A DNA stretch of 10,902 nucleotides from Chloroflexota bacterium (GTDB taxonomy: Bacteria; Chloroflexota; Dehalococcoidia; SZUA-161): contig VGNW01000065.1 of NCBI GenBank assembly GCA_016865955.1, positions 1 through 10,902 of the forward strand, in the 5' to 3' direction. Below, piece after piece: positions 1 through 5,640 of the stretch. Numbering within the stretch: the first letter of the stretch is position 1; every line of letters begins with the position of its first letter. A program made the position numbers and the translations under genes. Below the pieces are notes generated by a model, which was not told the DNA's origin, did no database searches, and was given only the letters and a program-made list of their open reading frames with translations.

Positions 1-17
1 CATCTCACCTTTGCCAT
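1..17 (-). CDS. start of a divergent gene, cut by the window edge
   Basis: Read on the minus strand, an ATG at 17-15 is preceded by GGAGG (complement of 25-29) with a 7-base spacer, which is close to ideal. The codons that follow are M-A-K-V-R and then leave the window. This is the expected layout of a gene divergent from the acyl-CoA synthetase operon. Only five codons are visible, so no function can be given and the reading frame cannot be tested. Confidence 0.35.
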
Positions 18-137
18 ATCTTAGCCTCCAGTATTCCTTTCCTTAACAATAACAGCTTCAACTATTGTCCGCTATACCCTCTCCCATTTTTTAAGGGATT
101 TTTTCTCAAGTTGCTAAACGGTCTCCCATCAGCGTAT

Positions 138-166
138 TTTACTTTCGCAGGGTTACCTGCTAAAAT
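138..166 (+). promoter_or_regulatory. putative extended -10 promoter of the acyl-CoA synthetase operon
   Basis: TTTACT at 138-143 (4 of 6 to TTGACA) is separated by 17 bases from TAAAAT at 161-166 (5 of 6 to TATAAT). The -10 hexamer is preceded by TGC, giving an extended -10. The hexamer lies inside a small inverted repeat, TGCTA-AAA-TAGCA at 158-170, which could be an operator or chance. It would give a leader of about 75-80 bases before the GTG at 251. A weaker alternative is TTGCTA at 111-116 with TATTTT at 135-140. Confidence 0.4.
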
Positions 167-250
167 AGCACACTAGCTGTTGCGAACCAGAAGGATAGTA
201 GCGCCAGACGATAGCAAATACAATCCTATTTACTCGAAGGAGAGCTGCAC

Positions 251-946
251 GTGACCAGCAAGATAATAACCAGCGCCCTTAAAGACGGTAGAACTGTCCT
301 GACCGAGGTAGAGTCGAAGCAACTTATCGCCCAGGCGGGCATCACGGTTGTGGAGACGAAACTGGCTCAGAGCAAAACCGAAGCTGTCGAAATCGCTAAG
401 AAAACGGGCTTCCCCGTGGTATTGAAGGTGGTCTCGCCTGATATTATCCATAAAAGCGATATCGGCGGCGTGAAACTGAACCTGGCGAACGCAACTCAGG
501 TGGGCAGGGCTTATACCGAGATAATGGCAGCAGCCAAGAAAGCCAGCAAGAAAGCGGATATCCACGGCGTCTCAGTGCAGAAAATGGCTAAACCGGGCGT
601 TGAGATAATCATGGGCATGTCCAAGGATGCCCAGTTCGGGCCGGTGCTCATGTTCGGACTCGGCGGCGTATTTGTCGAGGTGCTCAAAGATGTGGCTTTC
701 CGGATTGTCCCGCTGGTCAGGAGGGATGCCAGCCAGATGATACGGGAGATAAAGGGCTTCCCTATCCTGCAGGGCTATCGCGGACAGGAGCCCGCTAATA
801 TCGCTAAGCTCGAGGATATGCTGTTAAAGCTTTCCGATTTCATAGATAAGACCCCTCAAATCAAGGAACTCGACCTCAACCCCATCTTCGCCTACAAGGA
901 CGGAGCAGTGGCGGTAGATGCCAGAGTGATACTCGAATCTCAATAA
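251..946 (+). CDS. acetyl/acyl-CoA synthetase (ADP-forming), beta subunit, ATP-grasp
   Basis: This is the 231-residue nucleotide-binding subunit of an NDP-forming acyl-CoA synthetase, which turns acyl-CoA + ADP + phosphate into acid + CoA + ATP. It conserves energy at the level of substrate phosphorylation in the cytoplasm. The ATP-grasp signature GFPVVLKVVSPDIIHKSDIGG spans residues 53-73; His67 corresponds to the beta-subunit histidine that relays phosphate in this family. The later stretch ELDLNPIFAY near the C-terminus is also typical, and the length is normal for a stand-alone beta subunit. The start is GTG, chosen because AAGGAGAG lies at 237-244. The stop overlaps the alpha-subunit ATG by one base (TAATG), so translation is probably coupled. 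The acyl substrate cannot be read from the sequence. Confidence 0.9.
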   Translation: MTSKIITSALKDGRTVLTEVESKQLIAQAGITVVETKLAQSKTEAVEIAKKTGFPVVLKVVSPDIIHKSDIGGVKLNLANATQVGRAYTEIMAAAKKASKKADIHGVSVQKMAKPGVEIIMGMSKDAQFGPVLMFGLGGVFVEVLKDVAFRIVPLVRRDASQMIREIKGFPILQGYRGQEPANIAKLEDMLLKLSDFIDKTPQIKELDLNPIFAYKDGAVAVDARVILESQ

Positions 947-2391
947 TGAAAAACTCAATACCCACTCTGGAAAAGCTGGATAGAGTATTCAACCCCCGCT
1001 CTGTTGCAGTAGTCGGCGACAAGCAGGCTCTGGGCTATATGTGGCTGAAGAGCCTGACCTCCTTCAAGGGCAGGGTTTACTCCGTGCAGATAGACCCCAA
1101 TGAGCTTCCCGGGATTGAGAAGCTGGGGGTACCGAACTACCTGAACCTGAACGATATTCCCGATGCGGTGGACTACGTCATCGCCGCCGTACCCCGGGGC
1201 GTGGTTCCTGCCATAGTAAAGGACTGCATCCGCAAGCAGGTGGGCGGCGTCTGTTTTTTCACCTCGGGGTTTGCCGAGACCGGCACCGAGGAAGGAATTA
1301 GATTACAGCGAGTTATCACTGAGCTGGCGAACGAAGCGGGGTTGCTCGTCATAGGGCCCAACTGCGTGGGTGTCTATAATCCCAGAATCGGGCTGCGGCA
1401 CAACCCGATACAGACTCATGGCGAGGGCGGGCCCGTGGGATTCATCGCTCAGAGCGGCACTCACGCCACCATGTTCACCGTGGTGGGGGCACGCCACGGC
1501 ATCCGGTTCAGCAAGTCGGTGAGCTACGGCAATGCCGCGGTGCTGGACAGCACGGACTACCTCGATTATCTGAAGTCGGACGACGATACGCAGATAATCG
1601 GTATCTATGTTGAAGCCGTCAAGGACGGCAGGAAGTTTCTCAGCATCCTGAGAGCGCTAACGGGGAAAAAGCATGTGATAATCTGGAGGGGCGGCGAGAG
1701 CGGGGAGGGAGCGAGGGCTACCGCTTCCCATACCGGCGCCCTGGCACAATCCAGCGTGGTCTGGAACGCCCTGATAAAGCAGTGCGGCGTGATAAAGGTA
1801 GATAATCTGGAAGAGCTGATTGATGTAGTCAAAGCCTTGCTTTATGTCAAGCCTGCTACGGGTACAAGGGTGGGACTCGTCGCCATGAGCGGCGGGCAAT
1901 CGGTGGCGATAGCGGACACCTTCGCCAGGGCGGGGCTGCAAGTCCCGGAGCTTTCCCCCGTTTCCTACGACAGGCTGGCATCGTTTTTCAATATCGTGGG
2001 GGGCAGCTACAGGAACCCCTTCGATGTGTCCAGCTCGTTCCTGATGTCGGATAACGCCATCGGCAACATGGCTAACATGCTCGATGTGCTGGACAAAGAC
2101 CCCAAAATAGACAGCATAGTGCTGGAGCTGTTCACCATAATCAGCCCGTTCAGTAAGAACAAAAATAACCCCGACCCCCTGCTGAACACCATTGCGGAGT
2201 TCAAAGAGAGAAGCAAAAAGCCCTTCATTACCATTGTTACTGCGGGGTATAATGAGACGCTGGCTGCGGAAATCCGGGATAGATTGCTGGAAAAGGATAT
2301 ACCGAGCTTCCCCGGCTTCGAGCGCGGCGCCCGGACACTGAAAAAGCTGGCTGACTATTATAAACTGAGACAGGGGCAGTCTCTAAACTAG
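946..2391 (+). CDS. acetyl/acyl-CoA synthetase (ADP-forming), alpha subunit
   Basis: This is the 481-residue CoA-binding partner of the preceding beta subunit. It opens with a CoA-binding Rossmann domain (PRSVAVVGD near residues 18-26, then a GPNCVGVYNP segment). Two succinyl-CoA-ligase-like domains follow. His262 in the ASHTGALA segment is the position of the phosphorylated active-site histidine in this family, and a second-domain MSGGQSVAIAD segment is visible. The usual GAS after the first strand is replaced by GDK, so the CoA-binding loop differs from the commonest form. The gene starts in the stop codon of the beta gene and ends 87 bases before rpsP. The order is beta then alpha, as two separate genes rather than the single fused chain seen in many bacteria. 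Acetate, propionate, branched-chain or aryl acids are all possible substrates. Confidence 0.9.
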   Translation: MKNSIPTLEKLDRVFNPRSVAVVGDKQALGYMWLKSLTSFKGRVYSVQIDPNELPGIEKLGVPNYLNLNDIPDAVDYVIAAVPRGVVPAIVKDCIRKQVGGVCFFTSGFAETGTEEGIRLQRVITELANEAGLLVIGPNCVGVYNPRIGLRHNPIQTHGEGGPVGFIAQSGTHATMFTVVGARHGIRFSKSVSYGNAAVLDSTDYLDYLKSDDDTQIIGIYVEAVKDGRKFLSILRALTGKKHVIIWRGGESGEGARATASHTGALAQSSVVWNALIKQCGVIKVDNLEELIDVVKALLYVKPATGTRVGLVAMSGGQSVAIADTFARAGLQVPELSPVSYDRLASFFNIVGGSYRNPFDVSSSFLMSDNAIGNMANMLDVLDKDPKIDSIVLELFTIISPFSKNKNNPDPLLNTIAEFKERSKKPFITIVTAGYNETLAAEIRDRLLEKDIPSFPGFERGARTLKKLADYYKLRQGQSLN

Positions 2392-2399
2392 CAAAAGAG

Positions 2400-2408
2400 T
2401 GTTAAAAT
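2400..2408 (+). promoter_or_regulatory. putative extended -10 element before rpsP
   Basis: TGT followed by TAAAAT at 2403-2408 forms an extended -10 element nine bases after the alpha-subunit stop codon. No good -35 lies 17 bases upstream, which extended -10 promoters can do without. Initiation would fall just before or in the hairpin at 2413-2431, giving a leader of about 65 bases. It would uncouple the translation genes from the acyl-CoA synthetase genes. Confidence 0.35.
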
Positions 2409-2412
2409 ATAG

Positions 2413-2431
2413 ATGGCAGCATGGCTGCTAT
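2413..2431 (+). other. hairpin in the rpsP leader
   Basis: ATGGCAGC and GCTGCTAT pair over 8 bp (one G-T wobble) around a three-base loop. There is no T-run after it, so it is not a standard terminator. It sits where the 5' end of an rpsP transcript would be and could affect stability or regulation. It may also be coincidental. Confidence 0.3.
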
Positions 2432-2478
2432 TGCAAAGTTCAAAATGAAAACTGTAAATTGAAAAAGGGGAGCGCAAA

Positions 2479-2862
2479 ATGGTCAAAATTCGACTCCACA
2501 GGGTAGGGACCAAGAAGAAGCCTGCTTATCGCGTGGTGGTTGCCGATTCCCGGGCGCCCCGCGATGGCGCATTTATCGAGATTATCGGGCACTATGACCC
2601 CAGAACCGAGCCGCCGACGATAAATTTCAAACAGGAAAAGACCGTTGAATGGTTGAACCGCGGGGCAAAGCCCACGCCAACCGTTGCTACTTTGCTTATC
2701 AAGTCGGGCATCAGCCACAAAACGGCGACCACTTCTCTACGCAAGCCGACCTACGATAGGAAACCCAAAAAGAAGGAGGCGGAAGAGAAACAAGCCGAGA
2801 AGGCAGCGCCTGCTGCCAGCAAGCCGGCTCCGGCTTCGGATGCCAAACCGGCGGCATCCTAG
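2479..2862 (+). CDS. rpsP: small ribosomal subunit protein bS16 with C-terminal extension
   Basis: This is a primary-assembly protein of the 30S subunit. The first 80 or so residues are canonical bS16: MVKIRLHRVGTKKKPAYRVV at the N-terminus, then the SRAPRDG and IGHYDPR segments and VEWLNRGAKPT. The family is usually 80-90 residues; this one has 127. The extra tail, from about residue 80, is low-complexity and rich in Lys, Glu, Ala and Pro, and is probably disordered. The start is supported by GGGGAG at 2467-2472. It leads the rpsP-khpA-rimM block with a 44-base gap to khpA. Confidence 0.97.
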   Translation: MVKIRLHRVGTKKKPAYRVVVADSRAPRDGAFIEIIGHYDPRTEPPTINFKQEKTVEWLNRGAKPTPTVATLLIKSGISHKTATTSLRKPTYDRKPKKKEAEEKQAEKAAPAASKPAPASDAKPAAS

Positions 2863-2906
2863 ATAACGCTGGAGTTCATCAAGCCTAGCTAAAAGGTGAT
2901 AGGAAA

Positions 2907-3134
2907 ATGAAAGAGCTCATCGAGTACATCGCCAAAGCCATAGTGGACAAACCCGAGGAAGTCAAGGTAACAGAGACTCAATCCGGTGACGGCGTAATCC
3001 TCAAACTGCAGGTCGCCCCTGAAGACACCGGCAAGGTCATCGGCAAAGAGGGCAGGATCGCCAAGGCTATGCGCACCCTGCTGCGCGTAGCGGCTATCAG
3101 AAAAGGGACCCGCGCCACGCTGGAGATAATCTAA
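2907..3134 (+). CDS. khpA: KH-domain RNA-binding protein KhpA
   Basis: This is a 75-residue single-domain type II KH protein, the usual full length. The RNA-contacting GxxG loop is GKEG at residues 46-49 within KVIGKEGRIAKAMRTLL. Proteins of this family bind RNA in the cytoplasm, often together with KhpB, and affect cell division and ribosome-related functions in Gram-positive bacteria. The position between rpsP and rimM is a classic one and confirms the call. AAAGGTGAT at 2892-2900 resembles the 16S-complementary sequence and supports the ATG at 2907. Confidence 0.95.
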   Translation: MKELIEYIAKAIVDKPEEVKVTETQSGDGVILKLQVAPEDTGKVIGKEGRIAKAMRTLLRVAAIRKGTRATLEII

Positions 3135-3153
3135 ACTAACCTGAGCGTAAGTA

Positions 3154-3666
3154 ATGGGCAAGGGAGTTGCTCCCCCCGAGTTCCTCATCGTGGGGCGTAT
3201 CCTCGCCCCCTGGGGAATCAAGGGAGAGGTAAAGGTCGAGGTTATAACCGATTTCCCCGAGCTGTTCGCTCCATGCAATCTGGTCTATCTCGACTCCCGC
3301 CCGTTTGAAATCGAAAGCTGCCGCCCCCACAAGCAATTCCTGGTGCTCAAGCTCGCCTCTGTAGACAGCATCGAGGCGGCTGAGAAACTGCGAGAGTGCG
3401 ACCTCACCATCCCCCGTAGCGGTCTCCCCGAGCTACCGGAGGGTCAATATTACACCTTCCAGCTCATCGGGCTCGATGTCGTTACCACCGGGGGCGAACG
3501 CCTCGGTCATATCGCAGACATCATGACCACAGCCGGCAACGATGTTTACATCGTAGAAGGCAAATGCGGTGAGATACTTATCCCCGCTATCGAGGACGTG
3601 GTCAAGTCCATCGACCTCAAAAAAGGCACGATAGTAATCGAGGCAATAGAGGGGCTGCTGGACTAA
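3154..3666 (+). CDS. rimM: ribosome maturation factor RimM
   Basis: RimM helps mature the 3' domain of 16S rRNA in the 30S subunit, binding uS19. This 170-residue protein has the N-terminal RimM barrel (VGRILAPWGIKGEVKV near residues 13-28) and a C-terminal PRC-barrel domain beginning around YYTFQLIGLDV. The end, with EILIPAIEDVVKSIDL, is well conserved. A stop codon lies in frame at 3148-3150, so the ATG at 3154 is the first possible start. No clear Shine-Dalgarno is present in the 19-base gap after khpA, so expression may depend on coupling. The trmD gene that often follows is absent here; hairpin-forming repeats come next. Confidence 0.95.
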   Translation: MGKGVAPPEFLIVGRILAPWGIKGEVKVEVITDFPELFAPCNLVYLDSRPFEIESCRPHKQFLVLKLASVDSIEAAEKLRECDLTIPRSGLPELPEGQYYTFQLIGLDVVTTGGERLGHIADIMTTAGNDVYIVEGKCGEILIPAIEDVVKSIDLKKGTIVIEAIEGLLD

Positions 3667-3674
3667 CGAGTTGT

Positions 3675-3696
3675 GCACAGGCAAGGGTGCCTGTGC
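3675..3696. repeat. 9-bp perfect hairpin after rimM
   Basis: GCACAGGCA (3675-3683) and TGCCTGTGC (3688-3696) are perfect inverted repeats around the loop AGGG. The hairpin lies nine bases after the rimM stop codon. No T-tract follows on either strand, so it is not a standard intrinsic terminator. It may protect the 3' end of the rimM transcript or belong to a REP-like element together with the next hairpin. Confidence 0.6.
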
Positions 3697-3701
3697 AACC
3701 G

Positions 3702-3736
3702 TGGTGGGACAGACGCCCTCGTCTGTCCGTTTACAG
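3702..3736. repeat. 35-bp palindromic repeat, left copy
   Basis: This copy matches 4394-4428 at 33 of 35 positions. Its core is a perfect hairpin, GGACAGACG (3707-3715) pairing with CGTCTGTCC (3720-3728) around CCCT. Flanks TGGTG on the left and GTTTACAG on the right are shared by both copies. It looks like a dispersed REP- or MITE-like unit. The two copies bracket the toxin-antitoxin genes in direct orientation. Confidence 0.8.
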
Positions 3737-3772
3737 GCCCTGTTCCACTTCACACGATTCTCTGCCCAACAC

Positions 3773-3801
3773 TTGACAATTTAGTAAATTAGTAATATAG
3801 T
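3773..3801 (+). promoter_or_regulatory. strong promoter of the toxin-antitoxin pair
   Basis: A perfect -35, TTGACA (3773-3778), is followed after 17 bases by TATAGT (3796-3801, 5 of 6 to TATAAT). This is the best sigma-70-type promoter in the window. It lies about 24 bases upstream of the toxin ATG. Most of the spacer and the whole -10 are made of the tandem 8-bp repeat described at 3781-3807. Confidence 0.7.
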
Positions 3802-3807
3802 AATATA
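3781..3807 (+). promoter_or_regulatory. tandem 8-bp repeats over the promoter, probable operator
   Basis: Three head-to-tail units, TTAGTAAA, TTAGTAAT and ATAGTAAT, plus a partial ATA, run through the -35/-10 spacer and across the -10. Evenly spaced repeats on a toxin-antitoxin promoter are the expected site for autorepression. The AbrB-type antitoxin or its complex with the toxin is the likely ligand, by inference. An 8-bp period is not a helical turn, so adjacent units face different sides of the helix. A low-complexity A+T stretch is the alternative. Confidence 0.5.
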
Positions 3808-3824
3808 CGACAAGGGAAGATGTA

Positions 3825-4085
3825 ATGCGGATTGCTCGAACCGCACGGTTTAAGAAGGCATGGAAAGAGCTAAGCGAAGATGAGAAGGAGCTTGCTCGTA
3901 AGGCCATCACGAATTTAACAAAAGATATGCGATACCCTGCATTAAGGGTCAAGAAAATGCAAGGTGTTAAGGGTATATGGGAAGCTAGAGCAAGCCGCTC
4001 GCTGAGGATAACTTTTCAGATTGTAGGCGATTTAATCATTTTGCGTAATATCGGACAGCATGACGAAACGTTGGGACGACCTTAA
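3825..4085 (+). CDS. RelE/ParE-superfamily toxin
   Basis: This 86-residue basic protein is probably a ribosome-dependent mRNA interferase. The N-terminal half is helical (TARFKKAWKELSEDEKELA). The C-terminal half carries the beta-sheet signature GIWEARASRSLRITFQI (residues 50-66) and ends RNIGQHDETL. Candidate catalytic or RNA-binding residues are Arg55, Arg58, Arg61, His79 and Asp80; the exact set differs among RelE, YoeB and YafQ types and cannot be assigned here. The start is supported by AAGGGA at 3812-3817. The toxin comes first and the antitoxin follows 6-12 bases later, the reverse of the commonest order. It appears intact, with no frameshift. Confidence 0.8.
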   Translation: MRIARTARFKKAWKELSEDEKELARKAITNLTKDMRYPALRVKKMQGVKGIWEARASRSLRITFQIVGDLIILRNIGQHDETLGRP

Positions 4086-4097
4086 GGGGGGATGAGA

Positions 4098-4370
4098 ATG
4101 ACAACATATAGCAGGGTCACCAGACATGGACAGATTACCCTTCCTGCTTCTGTACGTAAAGAACTCGGGGTTGAGGAAGGTGACCTGGTGGAGATTGACA
4201 TAGTAGATGAGCATGCAATACTCATACCCAAGAAGGTAGTAGACAAGAGTCAAGCTTATTTCTGGACAAGGGAATGGCAGGAAGCTGAGAAGGAAGCCAG
4301 CAAAGATATCAAGGCTGGCAGGGTCAAAGCATTCGACACAGTCGAGGAGTTGTTTGAGGATTTAGGATAG
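4098..4370 (+). CDS. AbrB/MazE-family antitoxin
   Basis: The N-terminal 45 residues form a swapped-hairpin AbrB/MazE/SpoVT DNA-binding domain (RVTRHGQITLPASVRKEL, then a GDLVEID segment). The acidic C-terminal half, with DTVEELFEDLG at its end, is the likely toxin-binding part. It should neutralise the preceding RelE-type toxin and repress the shared promoter. The ATG at 4092 touches the G-run at 4086-4091, too close for a Shine-Dalgarno. The ATG at 4098 has AAGGGGGG at a usable distance, so I chose the 90-residue form; the 92-residue form is possible. AbrB-type antitoxins are best known with MazF or VapC toxins, so this pairing with a RelE-type toxin is less usual. Confidence 0.8.
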   Translation: MTTYSRVTRHGQITLPASVRKELGVEEGDLVEIDIVDEHAILIPKKVVDKSQAYFWTREWQEAEKEASKDIKAGRVKAFDTVEELFEDLG

Positions 4371-4393
4371 AATAGCCCTATTTTTAAAACAAA

Positions 4394-4428
4394 TGGTGGG
4401 ACAGACGCCCCCGTCTGTCTGTTTACAG
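4394..4428. repeat. 35-bp palindromic repeat, right copy
   Basis: This is the second copy of the element at 3702-3736, differing at 4411 and 4420. The change at 4420 turns a G-C pair of the stem into G-T, and the change at 4411 is in the loop, so the hairpin is preserved. It starts 24 bases after the antitoxin stop codon. Confidence 0.8.
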
Positions 4429-4461
4429 AAACAAAGAAGGGGCGACTCGATGGGTCGCCCT
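4429..4461 (-). terminator. probable intrinsic terminator between convergent genes
   Basis: On the minus strand AGGGCGAC pairs with GTCGCCCC across 4439-4461, with two more pairs possible near the loop. A T-rich tail, TTCTTTGTTT, follows (complement of 4429-4438). It would end transcription of the exported-protein gene. On the plus strand the tail is TCTATGCTTTATTT, so it may also stop the antitoxin transcript weakly. Confidence 0.5.
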
Positions 4462-4532
4462 CTATGCTTTATTTCCCGCGAGATAGCCTTTTATCAAGGC
4501 TTCGAATCACTGATACTAATCTTGCCGCACAT

Positions 4533-5300
4533 TTAGTCTTCAAAAGGTGTTGGTATGGGGTGGGTGCGCAAATATTCTTCAAAAAGAGCCTTGATATCTA
4601 TTATCGTTGTAGTTCCATCTAAATTGTGCAGCACATTGGCATCGGCAAGATCCGGCGTTACCTCGGGCTGAGGAGTAAAAATTGGCGGTGTACCGCTGGG
4701 AGATGTCGTGGGATAGGGCTCAGGCAGTTTTCGATCCTCAATAGGCAGTCTTGTATGGGTACCGTCTTCGTTAATTTTAATATAAAGCACATCACCGAGC
4801 ATTAAATAAATTGCTTCTGTTCTTTCGTCATTTAAGTAATAAATCTCACGATAAATACCGCTGCCACCTATCCAATCCGGAGCGCCGGCAATCTTTTTAA
4901 ACTCTTTTCCCATTTCTTCGAAGTCTACTTTGCCGTAGAGATTGGCGACATCCTCGACAGTCAACCTGGGCATATCCGCCGGCAGGTCTCCCAGCATTAT
5001 AAGCACAGGCCTGACCCATTCGCCTACCAAACCGATACCCGGGTCAGCAAAAATAGCTTTCAACTGCTCTCGCTGCTCATCCGTGATAGCCCTGGCATAG
5101 CTCCGTTCATACAGGTCAGTGTAGCCGTTTCTAACTATGTAACCTGTTTCGTTACCTTGCTGTGCTCCCTGTTCTATCGCTTTTTGTTCATCTCCTTGAG
5201 TATCGCCGGTCGCCATAGCAATAGCCACGCCCAGCAATGAACCTACAATCAAAACCGCCAGTACAAGCGCAATTTTCTTAATCGGAGTGAATGATCTCAT
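4533..5300 (-). CDS. exported or membrane-anchored protein of unknown function
   Basis: I do not recognise this protein. From the ATG at 5300 it has 255 residues. It begins with a basic N-terminus and a hydrophobic segment (about residues 10-30, LVLAVLIVGSLLGVAIAMA) that is either a signal peptide with an AxA-like end or a single membrane anchor. The rest is soluble and acidic, with ITDEQREQLKAIFADPGIG early on, a middle region ending in a short beta-rich part (IYLMLGDVLYIKINEDG), a Pro/Thr/Ser-rich linker at about 192-216, and a C-terminal helix. It probably acts outside the membrane. A GTG at 5330 would add ten residues but has no Shine-Dalgarno; the ATG has AGAGGT 12 bases away, also weak. 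A TTGACA promoter lies upstream and a terminator downstream, so it is a single-gene unit. Confidence 0.7.
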   Translation of the reverse strand: MRSFTPIKKIALVLAVLIVGSLLGVAIAMATGDTQGDEQKAIEQGAQQGNETGYIVRNGYTDLYERSYARAITDEQREQLKAIFADPGIGLVGEWVRPVLIMLGDLPADMPRLTVEDVANLYGKVDFEEMGKEFKKIAGAPDWIGGSGIYREIYYLNDERTEAIYLMLGDVLYIKINEDGTHTRLPIEDRKLPEPYPTTSPSGTPPIFTPQPEVTPDLADANVLHNLDGTTTIIDIKALFEEYLRTHPIPTPFED

Positions 5301-5374
5301 GATTTGATTTTTACCTCTATCCCAGCCCACAATATCTAAATTGTATGTACGAATGTTGCAGATAATATGCTTAC

Positions 5375-5403
5375 ATGCTATCGGGCTAGATCTATTTTGT
5401 CAA
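5375..5403 (-). promoter_or_regulatory. putative promoter of the exported-protein gene
   Basis: On the minus strand a perfect TTGACA (complement of 5398-5403) is followed after 17 bases by TAGCAT (complement of 5375-5380), 4 of 6 to consensus. It would produce a leader of roughly 70 bases before the ATG at 5300. Confidence 0.45.
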
Positions 5404-5532
5404 GAGTGGGTTTCGCCACATCTGGGAGAGATTTGTTTAGGTATTTTGTGCTCCCCCATGAGTCCAGATACCTCCGCAATCTGAAGGCAGAGAACTGCAG
5501 GCTGAAAGCCGATAGCTTCTTATAACGTTGAG

Positions 5533-5564
5533 ATTGCCACGTCCGCCTCTGGCGGACTCGCAAT
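5533..5564. repeat. imperfect inverted repeat, REP-like
   Basis: The core is GTCCGCC-TCT-GGCGGAC (5541-5557), a perfect 7-bp stem. It is flanked by ATTGC (5533-5537) and GCAAT (5560-5564), which also pair, separated from the core by short unpaired stretches. No T-run follows, so it is not a terminator. The look is that of a dispersed extragenic palindrome. Confidence 0.6.
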
Positions 5565-5587
5565 GACATATTAATATTATCCAGATG

Positions 5588-5621
5588 AAAAAAGTAGGGG
5601 CGTTCAATTGAACGCCCCTAC
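5588..5621 (-). terminator. intrinsic terminator of the SDR gene
   Basis: A perfect 28-bp palindrome at 5594-5621 forms a 12-bp stem (GTAGGGGCGTTC and its complement) with an AATT loop. On the minus strand it is followed directly by six T residues (complement of 5588-5593). It lies 19 bases after the SDR stop codon. The plus strand has no T-run, so the terminator is directional. Confidence 0.8.
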
Positions 5622-5640
5622 AAATATGTCTAAGGATGCT

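Larger units (their letters stand above)
5301..5640. other. 340-base gene-free region with mixed inverted repeats
   Basis: This holds the promoter of the exported-protein gene (5375-5403), a 32-base imperfect inverted repeat (5533-5564) and the SDR terminator palindrome (5588-5621). A stretch at 5480-5515 has CTGAAGG/GCTGAAAG motifs like those at 6605-6664. An open frame on the minus strand across 5378-5569 is made largely of these repeats and is not believed to be a gene. Nothing else stands out. Confidence 0.6.

Noticed and set aside
230..565. Open frame of 111 codons opposite the beta-subunit gene
   Set aside because: It is antisense to the well-conserved ATP-grasp domain and has no family features or start signal.
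2433..2465. A-rich stretch before rpsP resembling dispersed AAAGTTCAAAATG-type repeats
   Set aside because: No second copy is present in the window, so it cannot be called a repeat from this sequence alone.
3781..3807. Short CRISPR-like array
   Set aside because: The repeats are 8 bp with no spacers, sit on a promoter, and no cas gene is in the window.
5457..5475. Possible hammerhead-ribozyme core (ATGAGTCC)
   Set aside because: Only this short match is present; the second conserved GAAA strand and the three stems could not be found.
5378..5569. Open frame of 63 codons on the minus strand in the gene-free region
   Set aside because: It is built from the inverted repeat at 5533-5564 and the CTGA-rich repeats, has no Shine-Dalgarno, and overlaps the predicted promoter of the exported-protein gene.
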